Part shown: positions 34,125-44,100 of the stretch, in pieces | Layout of the letters: each line of letters opens with the position of its first letter | How positions within the stretch are numbered: position 1 is the stretch's first letter | Source of the DNA: Gottfriedia sp002574545 | Lineage (GTDB): Bacteria > Bacillota > Bacilli > Bacillales > Bacillaceae_G | Length of the DNA stretch: 64,000 nt | Assembly: GCA_052180195.1 (NCBI GenBank) | Contig: CP197469.1 | Strand: one strand, 5' to 3' | The notes under the pieces: generated by a model | Database searches by the model: none | What the model was told of the DNA's origin: nothing | Seen by the model: the letters and a program-made list of their open reading frames with translations, nothing else | Program-made: the position numbers and the translations under genes

Positions 34125-34520
34125 TCATTTCTTTATATATCCCGTCCAAACAACATTACCTTTTAGCTTTTTCATTACAAAATAAATAAGTTGTTGAACA
34201 AATTTGATTCTAATTGGTTTAATTAGCAACACGATTGCCAATACGTCGGTAATTGGTCCCGGAATAAAAAATAGGAGACCAATTAGAAAAAAAGATAATC
34301 CTTCTATCATGATTAAATCTGGCATTTTGCCTGCCCGAAGCTGTTCTCCGGCTTGTTGTTTAACTGTAACCCAAACGGTTCTCATGATATAAATACCAAT
34401 CAAAAGCGTACCGATAAGCCAAAGAAATACTGATAAGGAACCAATTACTCTACTAAGTAATGTTAAACAGATTAAATCAATTAATGGGATTAAAATTAGC
34501 CAACCAACAAGTTTTTTCAT
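34125..34520 (-). CDS. fxsA: FxsA family membrane protein
   Basis: 131 residues with FxsA-family helices: WLILIPLIDLICLTLLSRVIG, a second helix FLWLIGTLLIGIYIMRTVW, then IEGLSFFLIGLLFFIPGPITDVLAIVLL containing the family PGxxTD motif. FxsA in E. coli affects F-exclusion of phage T7; the Bacillus role is unknown. Follows pyk on the same strand, beyond its terminator. Confidence 0.9.
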   Translation of the reverse strand: MKKLVGWLILIPLIDLICLTLLSRVIGSLSVFLWLIGTLLIGIYIMRTVWVTVKQQAGEQLRAGKMPDLIMIEGLSFFLIGLLFFIPGPITDVLAIVLLIKPIRIKFVQQLIYFVMKKLKGNVVWTGYIKK

Positions 34521-34581
34521 GATAGTTTCACCTCTTGCTTAGAATTAAAATATCATTTAATAATCTTATATTTGTCTTTAA

Positions 34582-34614
34582 AAAATAAAGAGAAGGAAAA
34601 TTGTCCTTCTCTTT
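34582..34614 (-). terminator. Intrinsic terminator after pyk
   Basis: AAAGAGAAGGA / TCCTTCTCTTT hairpin with a short loop and a T-run on the minus strand. Confidence 0.88.
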
Positions 34615-34622
34615 ATTATATC

Positions 34623-36377
34623 TTAAAATATACTTTTATGTCCTGTACTAACGATTCCTCTAGAAGCATCTACTGTAACAGCTTGACCGTTTACTAAGAT
34701 GTTCGTCGCATTTTCAACTCCAACAATTACTGGAATTCCTAAGCTAACACCTACTACTGCAGCATGGCTAGTTAAACCACCTTCTTCAGTAATAATAGCT
34801 GCTGCTCTTTCAATTGCTGGCATCATATCTCTATCTGTACTATTTGTTACAAGAATACTACCTGGTGTAACTTTCGAAACAGCTTCTTCACCTGTTTTTG
34901 CGATGATAACTTTTCCTGCAGCAGTTTTGCGACCGATACCTTGACCTTGAGCGATCACGTCACCTACTACATGGATTTTCATCATATTCGTCATACCTGT
35001 TTCACCAATTGGTAATCCAGCCGTAATGATGACAGTATCACCATTTGAAACATATTTAGCTTCTTGAGCCGCATCCATAGCATGTTGTAACATTTCATCA
35101 GTTGAGTTTGCTCTTTCTCTATATTGAGTTTGAACTCCCCAAACTAAAGATAGACGGCGACAAATACGAATATCAGATGTAATAGCTAAAATAGGAGCTT
35201 TTGGACGATATTTTGAAATCATTTTCGCAGTATGTCCACTCTCTGTAGGAGCAATAATTGCAGAAACTTTTAAGTTTAAAGCTGTTGCTGCAACCGATTG
35301 ACCAATTGCATCAGTAATTGTTCCTTTATTTTCTCTTTGACGTTTTTTAAATAATTCTTCGTATTGTAAGCTTTTTTCAATTCGAAGCGCAATTGAATTC
35401 ATCATTGAAACTGATTCGATTGGATATGAACCTGCAGCTGTTTCTCCTGATAACATAATTGCATCAGTACCATCAAGAATGGCATTTGCAACGTCACTTG
35501 CCTCTGCTCGTGTTGGTCTAGGATTACGTTGCATAGAATCTAGCATTTGAGTAGCTGTAATTACCGGCTTACCTACATTATTACATTTTTTAATTAATTG
35601 TTTTTGAACGATTGGTACCTCTTCTGGTGGAATTTCTACGCCCATGTCACCACGTGCAACCATTAAACCATCTGAAACTTCAAGAATTTCATCGATATTA
35701 TCGATCCCTTCTTGGTTTTCGATTTTCGGTATAATTTGAATATAATCCGCACGATGTTTACCTAATAGTTCACGAATTTCTAATACATCAGATGCTTTAC
35801 GAACGAAAGATGCAGCAATAAAATCAACATTTTGCTCAATACCAAATTCGATATCGCTTATATCTTTTTCTGTAATACCAGGTAGATTTACACGTACATT
35901 TGGTACGTTTACACCTTTTTTATTTTTTACTAAACCGCTGTTTAACACTTTAGTACGAATATCATTTCCTTCAATACCGATTACTTCTAAACCAATCAAT
36001 CCATCATCGATTAAAATTTTTGAACCAACATGTACATCATCAATTAATCCTTCGTAAGATACTGCAAATTTTTCTGCTGTACCAACTACTGGTTCAGTAG
36101 TAATAATAACTTCATTTCCAGTTTTTAACTCTGCTTGGCCACCTTCGAAATCTAAAGTACGAATTTCAGGTCCTTTTGTATCTAAAAGAATCGCTACAGT
36201 TTTACCAGTTTTTTCAGAAGCCTCGCGGATACTTTTAATTCTTGCAGCATGCTCTTCATGAGAACCATGCGAGAAGTTTAAACGTGCTACGTTCATTCCT
36301 GCATTAATTAACTCTACTAATTTTTCTACCGATTCACTAGCAGGACCAATCGTACAAACTATTTTTGTTTTACGCAT
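34623..36377 (-). CDS. pyk: Pyruvate kinase
   Basis: 584 residues, longer than the about 475 of enteric enzymes because of the C-terminal PEP-utiliser domain typical of Bacillus (GGLTSHAAVVGVSLGIPVIVG, residues about 500-580). Core motifs: KIVCTIGPASES, RLNFSHGSHEEH, the Lys/Glu active site IIPKIENQEGIDNI and MVARGDMGVEIP, and TATQMLDSM. Makes pyruvate and ATP from PEP and ADP. Paired with pfkA upstream (79-base gap). Confidence 0.98.
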   Translation of the reverse strand: MRKTKIVCTIGPASESVEKLVELINAGMNVARLNFSHGSHEEHAARIKSIREASEKTGKTVAILLDTKGPEIRTLDFEGGQAELKTGNEVIITTEPVVGTAEKFAVSYEGLIDDVHVGSKILIDDGLIGLEVIGIEGNDIRTKVLNSGLVKNKKGVNVPNVRVNLPGITEKDISDIEFGIEQNVDFIAASFVRKASDVLEIRELLGKHRADYIQIIPKIENQEGIDNIDEILEVSDGLMVARGDMGVEIPPEEVPIVQKQLIKKCNNVGKPVITATQMLDSMQRNPRPTRAEASDVANAILDGTDAIMLSGETAAGSYPIESVSMMNSIALRIEKSLQYEELFKKRQRENKGTITDAIGQSVAATALNLKVSAIIAPTESGHTAKMISKYRPKAPILAITSDIRICRRLSLVWGVQTQYRERANSTDEMLQHAMDAAQEAKYVSNGDTVIITAGLPIGETGMTNMMKIHVVGDVIAQGQGIGRKTAAGKVIIAKTGEEAVSKVTPGSILVTNSTDRDMMPAIERAAAIITEEGGLTSHAAVVGVSLGIPVIVGVENATNILVNGQAVTVDASRGIVSTGHKSIF

Positions 36378-36456
36378 TTTTTACCCTCCAAATTTATACA
36401 AAACTATAAACTATTAAGAAATTTATGAAATCGATTGCTCAATTAAATCTATCTAA

Positions 36457-37416
36457 TTAAATAGAAAGTTCTTGAGATAACTGATACATATCTTGATCAA
36501 GTTCATGCTTTTTAGATAATGCTTCGATAATATCGTGGTCAACTAACTTATTATTTTGAATTCCAACACAACGTCCACCTTTGCCCTCCATAAGTAGTTC
36601 TACCGCTCTTGCTCCTAGACGACTTGCTAAAACTCGGTCAGCAGCGCTTGGTGAACCACCACGTTGAACATGTCCTAAAACAGTTACACGCGTGTCAAAG
36701 TGAGTTCGCTCTTGTATTACTTTACCTATCTCAATTGCACTTCCTACACCTTCAGCAACCACAATAATACTATGTTTTTTACCACGTTCACTACCGCGGT
36801 TTAATTTACTAATAATATCATCCATATCATAGTCACATTCAGGGACTAAAATCGTTTCTGCGCCATCAGCTAAACCTGCCCATAATGCAATATCACCTGC
36901 ATTACGACCCATCACTTCAATTACATATGTACGCTCATGTGATGTTGCTGTATCACGTATTTTATCAATCGCATCAATAACAGTATTTAAAGCTGTATCA
37001 AATCCAATTGTAAAATCAGTACCTGGAATATCATTATCAATTGTTCCTGGGACACCTACACAAGGATAACCATGTTCAGTCAGCTTTTTTGCCCCCTGAT
37101 ATGATCCGTCTCCACCAATTACAACTAATCCTTCAATACCAAACTTTTTAAGTTGTTCAATTCCTTTCATTTGTCCTTCTAATGTTTTAAATTCAGGACA
37201 ACGTGCACTAAGTAGTTTTGTTCCACCACGATGAATAATATCGCCAACAGAACCTAACTCTAGCTTCTCAATATTTCCATTAATAAGACCAGTATATCCC
37301 TGGTATATACCGTAAACTTCTAAGCCATGGAAAATCGCTTTTCTTACGACTGCTCGTACAGCAGCGTTCATTCCTGGAGCGTCTCCTCCACTAGTTAATA
37401 CGCCAATTCTTTTCAT
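36457..37416 (-). CDS. pfkA: ATP-dependent 6-phosphofructokinase
   Basis: 319 residues, standard bacterial PfkA length. GVLTSGGDAPGMNAAVRAVV (ATP site), GGDGSYQGA, the catalytic TIDNDIPGTD and IEVMGRNAGDIALW, and the allosteric RVTVLGHVQRGGSPSA site are present. Start preceded by GAGGTGAA. Cotranscribed with pyk; a separate promoter is likely in the 251 bases between accA and pfkA (TTGTTT-17-TACTTT at about 37473-37501 is a weak candidate). Confidence 0.98.
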   Translation of the reverse strand: MKRIGVLTSGGDAPGMNAAVRAVVRKAIFHGLEVYGIYQGYTGLINGNIEKLELGSVGDIIHRGGTKLLSARCPEFKTLEGQMKGIEQLKKFGIEGLVVIGGDGSYQGAKKLTEHGYPCVGVPGTIDNDIPGTDFTIGFDTALNTVIDAIDKIRDTATSHERTYVIEVMGRNAGDIALWAGLADGAETILVPECDYDMDDIISKLNRGSERGKKHSIIVVAEGVGSAIEIGKVIQERTHFDTRVTVLGHVQRGGSPSAADRVLASRLGARAVELLMEGKGGRCVGIQNNKLVDHDIIEALSKKHELDQDMYQLSQELSI

Positions 37417-37612
37417 TATGTATTCACCTCAATGATTTTACATTAACATTATGCATTTATTCATTTAAATAAAGTACCATGTAATGCATATTTAAACAAT
37501 AGAAATAATGTGAACTTTTTCATAAACTTTTTTTAATAAATGATACCTTGTAAAAAGTATGACGACACTCTTTATGCATATTGCTATTTTTTACTAATTT
37601 TTTTAAAAAAAT

Positions 37613-37652
37613 ACAAAAAGAGCATGCTAACATATTGTTTCACACACTCTAG
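37613..37652 (-). terminator. Probable terminator after accA
   Basis: AGAGTGTGTG pairs with wobble to TAGCATGCTCT around a 17-base loop, followed by TTTTTG on the minus strand. Weaker than other terminators here. Confidence 0.55.
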
Positions 37653-37667
37653 AAGTTAAACTAAATA

Positions 37668-38624
37668 TTAATGATTAAAAGAAATTTTCCCTAACTTTGC
37701 GTGTTTTTCATATCGTTGTTGAACCAGCTCTTCTTTATCCATAGATAACAATGACTTTAATGTTTCGTATAAGTACTTGTCGATATATTTAGCCTGTTGT
37801 TCAACATCATTTTGTGCTCCACCTTTTACCTCAGGTATAATTTGGTCAACTACACCTAATTCTAATAAGTCTGGAGCTGTAATTTTCATAGTTTCAGCAG
37901 CTCTACGTGCTTGTGAAGAATCTTTCCATAATAATGCTGCTGCACCTTCTGGAGAAATTACAGAGTAAGTTGAGTTTTCTAGCATCAGTAACTTATTACC
38001 AATTCCTAATGCTAACGCTCCACCACTACCACCTTCACCAATTACAATACAAATAGTAGGCACTTTTAAGCCTGCCATTTCAAAAATATTTCGAGCAATT
38101 GCTTCGCTTTGTCCACGCTCTTCGGCTGCTTTACCAGGATATGCGCCTTTTGTATCAATAAACGCAATAATCGGTCTGTTAAATTTCTCAGCTTGCTTCA
38201 TTAAACGAAGTGCTTTTCGGTAACCTTCTGGATGTGGCATACCGAAATTACGTCTAATATTTTCTTTTGTATCTTTACCACGTTGATGTCCTACGATCGT
38301 AACTGGTAATCCACGGTAAGATGCGATACCTGATACGATTGCAGCATCGTCTCCAAATAATCGATCACCATGACACTCAAAGAAATCCGTAAATAATCTA
38401 TTAACATAATCTAAAGTAGTTGGTCGTTCTGGATGTCTAGCAACTTGTACTCGATCCCAAACTCCCATATTTCCGTAAATTTCATTTTCTAAGGTTTTTA
38501 AACGTTCTTCTAAACGTCTGATTTCTTCAGTAAAATCAACATCATGTTGACTTGTATAAACCTTTAGTTCGTCAATTTTCGTCTTTAGTTCATGAATCGG
38601 TTTTTCGAATTCTAGCATAACCAC
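37668..38624 (-). CDS. accA: Acetyl-CoA carboxylase carboxyltransferase subunit alpha
   Basis: 318 residues; with AccD forms the carboxyltransferase that makes malonyl-CoA. Family segments: LEFEKPIHELKTKIDELK, RPTTLDYVNRLFTDFFECHGDR, MPHPEGYRKALRLM, FIDTKGAYPGKAAEERGQSE and GEGGSGGALALGIGNK. The GTG at 38622-38624 overlaps the accD stop by one base (TAGTG) and lies 11 bases after AAGGGGG. An ATG two codons later is possible but worse placed. Confidence 0.96.
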   Translation of the reverse strand: MVMLEFEKPIHELKTKIDELKVYTSQHDVDFTEEIRRLEERLKTLENEIYGNMGVWDRVQVARHPERPTTLDYVNRLFTDFFECHGDRLFGDDAAIVSGIASYRGLPVTIVGHQRGKDTKENIRRNFGMPHPEGYRKALRLMKQAEKFNRPIIAFIDTKGAYPGKAAEERGQSEAIARNIFEMAGLKVPTICIVIGEGGSGGALALGIGNKLLMLENSTYSVISPEGAAALLWKDSSQARRAAETMKITAPDLLELGVVDQIIPEVKGGAQNDVEQQAKYIDKYLYETLKSLLSMDKEELVQQRYEKHAKLGKISFNH

Positions 38625-39484
38625 TATTGCAAGACACCCCCTTGATGTAAGTTAAGAATTGTAAATAATTTTGAACGTAATTCTAATCGCGAAATGACTG
38701 CGTCAAGCTGGCCATGATTCAGAAGGAATTCAGCAGTTTGGAAGTCTTCAGGTAATTCTTCACGGATCGTTTGTTCGATAATACGTCTACCAGCAAAACC
38801 AATTAATGCACCAGGCTCAGCAAAGTTAAAATCGCCTAAAGACGCAAAACTAGCAGATACTCCACCCGTAGTTGGATTTGTCATAATTGAAATTGCTAAA
38901 TAACCTAGCTCGCTATGCATTTTAAGTGCAGCACTAGTTTTTGCCATTTGCATTAAACTTAAAATACCTTCTTGCATACGTGCTCCGCCAGATGCAGTAA
39001 AAATAATAAATGGTAAACCGTCAGATGAAGCTCGCTCAACTGCACGAGTTATTTTCTCTCCAACAACAGATCCCATGCTTCCCATTCGGAATCTTGCATC
39101 CATAACTGCAATTACAACAGGAATTCCGTCGATTTTTCCTTTTCCTGTAACAATCGCCTCGTTAAGCTCTGTTTTTTTACGATCACCTTCAAGCTTCTCT
39201 ATGTAATCAGGGAAGTGTAGGGGATTCGCAGAAACCATGTTTTGATCAAATTCTTCAAAAGTATTTTCATCAATTAAGCTTTCGATTCTTTCGAATGCTG
39301 TCATTTGATGGTGATATCCACAACTATTACAAACTTTTAGGTTTTTTATTAATTCTTTTGTAATACTAATTTTTTTACATTTAGGACATTTTGTCATAAC
39401 ACCGTCAGGTAAATCTTGTCTCATTACTTCTGAAGGTATAGATGCATATTTTTTCTTTTTGGAAAATAAGTCTTTTATTTGCAA
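38624..39484 (-). CDS. accD: Acetyl-CoA carboxylase carboxyltransferase subunit beta
   Basis: 286 residues. The N-terminal zinc ribbon CPKCKK...CNSCGYH is intact, and the crotonase-like core includes MDARFRMGSMGSVVGEKI and FTASGGARMQEG. TTG start with AGGAGG seven bases upstream. First gene of accDA; the promoter carries a FapR-like palindrome, which would couple it to malonyl-CoA levels. Confidence 0.97.
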   Translation of the reverse strand: MQIKDLFSKKKKYASIPSEVMRQDLPDGVMTKCPKCKKISITKELIKNLKVCNSCGYHHQMTAFERIESLIDENTFEEFDQNMVSANPLHFPDYIEKLEGDRKKTELNEAIVTGKGKIDGIPVVIAVMDARFRMGSMGSVVGEKITRAVERASSDGLPFIIFTASGGARMQEGILSLMQMAKTSAALKMHSELGYLAISIMTNPTTGGVSASFASLGDFNFAEPGALIGFAGRRIIEQTIREELPEDFQTAEFLLNHGQLDAVISRLELRSKLFTILNLHQGGVLQ

Positions 39485-39504
39485 CCTAATTCCTCCTAAC
39501 TTTT

Positions 39505-39521
39505 TTAGTACTAAATACTAA
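39505..39521 (-). promoter_or_regulatory. FapR-like operator in front of accDA
   Basis: 17-base palindrome TTAGTA-CTAAA-TACTAA, matching the TTAGTA(N5)TACTAA core of FapR boxes. It sits at or just after the expected transcription start of accDA and 21 bases before the start codon. FapR is the malonyl-CoA-responsive repressor of lipid synthesis in Bacillus. Confidence 0.7.
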
Positions 39522-39527
39522 TAGGAT

Positions 39528-39555
39528 ACTATAAATGTTATACACTTTTTGTTAA
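39528..39555 (-). promoter_or_regulatory. Probable accDA promoter
   Basis: Minus strand: -35 TTAACA (39550-39555), 16-base spacer, -10 TATAGT (39528-39533), placing the start of transcription at about 39520, inside the FapR-like box. The rest of the 310-base gap to the malic enzyme gene is AT-rich apart from the terminator at 39715-39766. Confidence 0.55.
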
Positions 39556-39714
39556 CATTTGTCGATAAAATTCAGCTAAATTTCGTCATTTCAACCATTC
39601 ATTGAGCATGAAATTTGTAGATAATCTTAAAGTATTAATTTATTCATTTTTTATGAAATCCCTTTATTTTCCAATAACCTCTGCGGATTTTTACCACATC
39701 TAAGTATTATATCA

Positions 39715-39766
39715 GATAAAAAAGGATAGTACTACACTACTTAATTTTAGTATTGTAATACTATCC
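39715..39766 (-). terminator. Intrinsic terminator after the malic enzyme gene
   Basis: GGATAGTATTACA / TGTAGTACTATCC arms with a 17-base loop, followed by TTTTTTATC on the minus strand. Confidence 0.85.
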
Positions 39767-39794
39767 CCATAAATATTAATATCTGGTATTAAAA

Positions 39795-41036
39795 CTATTT
39801 AATTAAAGCTAGTTTTTTTGTTTTTTCTTCGATTTCTTTCGGATCAACATTTAGTCTTGCAACTCCAGTTTCCATCGCAGCTTTTGCCACACTAGCAGCT
39901 ACTTTAGGTGCCACTCGCGGATCAAATGGTGCTGGAATAATAAAATCTGGAGATAAATCTGCTTCACTTACTAAGCTTGCAATTGCATTTACTGCCGCAA
40001 TTTTCATCTCTTCATTAATATGTGTAGCACGAACATCTAATGCGCCACGGAAAATACCAGGGAACGCAAGAACGTTATTTACTTGGTTAGGATAATCACT
40101 TCGACCAGTACCAATTACTAAAGCACCAGCTTCTTTTGCATCTTCAGGCATAATTTCTGGATCAGGATTAGCCATAGCAAAAATAATAGGATTTTCGTTC
40201 ATTGAACGAACCATTTCTTGCGTTACTGCTCCTTTTACAGAAACCCCAATAAATACATCTGCCCCTTCAAGTACTTCTTTAAGGCTACCTTGTATTTTAT
40301 CTTTATTAGTGTATTTTGCAACTTCATTTTTGACGCTATTCATACCAACTGGACGGCCTTCGTAAATCGCGCCTTTTGTATCACACATAATAATTTGGCG
40401 AACACCGAAACGATATAATAATTTTAATATAGCAATACCAGCTGCTCCTGCACCATTTAAAACTACTTTAATATCAGCCATATTTTTATTCACGATTTTT
40501 AAAGCATTTACTAAACCTGCAAGTGTAACGATAGCTGTTCCATGTTGATCATCGTGGAAGATTGGAATATTGGTTTCGCGCTTTAAGCGCTCTTCTATAA
40601 TAAAGCAGTTCGGAGCTGCAATATCCTCTAAATTTATTCCACCAAATGTAGGTTCTAACAATTTTACTGTTTGAATGATTTGCTCTACATCTTGCGTATT
40701 TAAGCAGATAGGAAATGCATCAACACCAGCAAAGCTTTTAAATAACGCAGCTTTACCTTCCATTACAGGTAAAGCGGCCTCTGGTCCAATATTACCAAGT
40801 CCAAGAACTGCAGATCCATCCGAAACTACACCAACCATATTACCTTTCATTGTGTATTCATATACTCTAGTTTTTTCTTCGTAAATTTCTTTACACGGCT
40901 CGGCAACGCCTGGTGAGTACGCTAAACTTAATTCTTTCGCATTTGTAACCGGCACCTTAGAAACTGTTTCTAATTTACCTTGATGTACTCTATGCATATG
41001 TAATGCTTCTTCACTTAATAATGACAAACTATTCAC
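39795..41036 (-). CDS. ytsJ: NAD(P)-dependent malic enzyme (YtsJ type)
   Basis: 413 residues, short bacterial malic enzyme without a phosphotransacetylase domain. Malate-binding YSPGVAEPCKEI and GDGSAVLGLGNIGPEAALPVMEGKA, catalytic region INLEDIAAPNCF and FHDDQHGTAIV, NAD(P) fold VVLNGAGAAGIAILKLL. Converts malate to pyruvate and CO2. Located between accDA and dnaE as ytsJ in B. subtilis, where it is the main NADPH-producing malic enzyme; cofactor preference here is inferred. Confidence 0.94.
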   Translation of the reverse strand: MNSLSLLSEEALHMHRVHQGKLETVSKVPVTNAKELSLAYSPGVAEPCKEIYEEKTRVYEYTMKGNMVGVVSDGSAVLGLGNIGPEAALPVMEGKAALFKSFAGVDAFPICLNTQDVEQIIQTVKLLEPTFGGINLEDIAAPNCFIIEERLKRETNIPIFHDDQHGTAIVTLAGLVNALKIVNKNMADIKVVLNGAGAAGIAILKLLYRFGVRQIIMCDTKGAIYEGRPVGMNSVKNEVAKYTNKDKIQGSLKEVLEGADVFIGVSVKGAVTQEMVRSMNENPIIFAMANPDPEIMPEDAKEAGALVIGTGRSDYPNQVNNVLAFPGIFRGALDVRATHINEEMKIAAVNAIASLVSEADLSPDFIIPAPFDPRVAPKVAASVAKAAMETGVARLNVDPKEIEEKTKKLALIK

Positions 41037-41164
41037 TCTCCCTAATGATGACGAGTTGACTTTTCAACTGTTTATTTCTTAGTGATTTTCTTTTTAAAAA
41101 AGGAAATTTTCTTTTTGTATGATATCACATGTACGTTAATAATAAATAGTTTAGAGAAGAATGT

Positions 41165-44100
41165 CTATTTCTTTAATACAACATTTGCATCTCCTACAAT
41201 TTTTCTTAACATTCCAAGACAATTTACAGTAGGATTTACATAATAATGTTCAGATAATTGAACAGCTTTTTTATCTTCCTCATAATAAAGCACAACTTTT
41301 GCATACCCTTTAAACTTAGAAATCGTTTGCTGAATTGTATATGAAATATTTTTATTAGTATGTCCCGTTATTTTAATAAATAAAGTATACTTCTTTTGGT
41401 CATTTATTTCTTCCATTTCTTCAATTGTTAGAACTTCATTTATAATTAATTGTTTTCTTTCATCCCGTTCATCAACTTTTGCTTTTACTACGACTACTTC
41501 TTTTTCTTTTAATTTATGACGGTATTTTTCAAAAGTAGTCGGAAACACGACCGCATCGATTGAAGTACTTAAATCTTCAACTTGTAAAAAAGCCATATGT
41601 TGTTGTTTTTTTGTTTTTGTAACCCTTAAATCCTTAATATAGACAAACAATAGATGTTCTGTATCTTTCTTCATCATAATTGATGAAATAGTCCCGGCAT
41701 CACTTTCTTTAAGCAGCTTCTCATATTGACTAACTGGATGACCTGATAAATAAGTACCTAAAGCCTGTTTTTCTAATTCAAGCTTAATTGAAATTTTCAT
41801 TGGATCCACTTTAATAATTTCTGGTTTAGGCACAAATTCTTCATCAAGAAATAAATCAAATTGATCCTCATTTTCAGGTCTTACTATATCCACATAATCA
41901 AAGATCATATCAATATTTGCTAATAGTGTCGCACGGTCAAGCTCAAACTCATCAAAGCATCCCGAAAAAATTAAATTCTCTATACTTTTTCGGTTTAATG
42001 CTTTTGGTGAAATTTTAATACACACTTCAAAAAAATCTTTATATGGCCGTTTTTGTAGAATTTCTCTTACAGTCGCCATTCCAATATTTTTAATTGCTAA
42101 TAGACTATATCGAATGCCATTTCCTTCAACTACAAAAGCATATTGGCTTTTATTTATTGAAGGTGGATAGATTGGGATCCCTTTCAATTTTGCTTCACCA
42201 ATATAATTCGATACTTTCTCTTCACTTCCTATAAAACTCGATAGCAGTGCTGCATAAAATTCTAGAGGAAAATTTGCTTTTAAATATGCTAGCTGATACG
42301 CAATCATACTATACGCAACAGCATGACTTCTATTAAATCCATAGTTAGCAAATTGAACAATTAAATCGTATACTTCATTTGCAACTTGTTCATCATAACC
42401 TTTAGCAAGTGCGCCTTCTACAAAATGAATTCTTTCTTTGTCTAAAACTTCCTTCTTCTTTTTACTTACTGCTCTACGAAGTAAATCTGCTTCACTTAAG
42501 GTAAACCCTGAAAGAGTTGAAGCAATTTGCATGATTTGCTCTTGATAAATAATTACGCCATATGTTGGTTTTAATATTTTTTCTAAAACTGGATGCGGAT
42601 AGGTAACTTTCTCCAATCCATGTTTATATTGAATAAATTTAGGGATTTGCTCCATTGGACCTGGACGATATAACGCGTTTACAGCAACTATATCTTCAAA
42701 CTGATTCGGTTGTAGTTGCTGTAGTACTCTTCTCATCCCTGATGATTCTAGTTGAAATACACCTGAAGTATCACCTTTACTAAGAATTTCAAATGTTTTT
42801 GAATCTTGTAACGGAATTTCTTCTAAACGAATTACTTCGCCTTTTGATTCATAAATTAATCGACAGACCTCTTCCAATAAGCTTAAGTTACGTAGGCCAA
42901 GGAAGTCCATCTTTACTAAACCAAGCTCTTCAAGTATTTCTGCAGGATATTGTGTTAAAAACACTCCATGATTCCCCTCTTGTAAGGGGACAACATTTGT
43001 TAACGGAAGTTCAGAAATAATAACACCTGCCGCATGAATACTTGTATGACGAGGAAAACCTTCAACTTGGCAAGCTACTTCAAATATCCGTTTATGAATA
43101 CCAGAATGTTCTACGTGACTTTTAAATGCTTTTGATTGCTCATAGACATCTTTTAATGAAATTCCGAGAGATGAAGGAATGAGCTTCGAATAACGATCTA
43201 TTTCTGTTGGTGTTAGCCCCATTACTCTTGCAATATCTCGAATGGCTGCTTTTGCTCCTAATGTTCCGAATGTAATAATTTGTGCAACATGTACATCACC
43301 ATATTTTGCAGCTACATAATCAATCATTTCATCTCGTCGATGATCAGGAAAGTCAATATCAATATCTGGCATTGTAATTCTTTCTTCATTTAAAAATCGT
43401 TCAAATAGTAAATGATAATGGATTGGGTCTACATTTGTAATTTTTAATACGTATGCCACTAAAGATCCCGCGGCGGAACCACGTCCTGGTCCAACAAATA
43501 TCCCTTTTTCATGTGCATATTTAATAAAGTCCCAAACAATGAGGAAGTAATCATTAAATCCCATCTTATCGATTGTATTTAACTCAAATTCTAATCTTTG
43601 TTTAAGTTCATCACTAATATCCCCATACCGCTCTATCATGCCATTTTCGCAAACCATTTTTAAATATTCCAATGTAGAATATCCATCAGGTACTGGATAC
43701 TTAGGCAATAACGGCTGATGAAAAGGTATCGTTACATTACAAATATCTGAAATATGGATCGTGTTTTGAAATGCTTCTTCTTCATCAGAGAACAGCTTCA
43801 CTAATTCGTTTTTTGATTTATAATAATATTCGTTAGAAAGTAATCTTGGTCTTGATTCATCTGATAACTTAGTACCATTTTTAACTGAAAATAATGCATC
43901 TTGTATAAGTGCATCCTCTTTTTCAATATATCGAACGTCATTTGTAACAACTAAACCGATGTTTGTTTCTTTTTGTACTTGTTTAATTAATGGATATAAC
44001 AAACGATCTTCAGGTAAACCGTGATCTTGAATACTGACAAAAAAGTGATCGAAAATTGTTTGGTATTCTTTTACATGAACAATAGCTCTTTCGATTTCTC

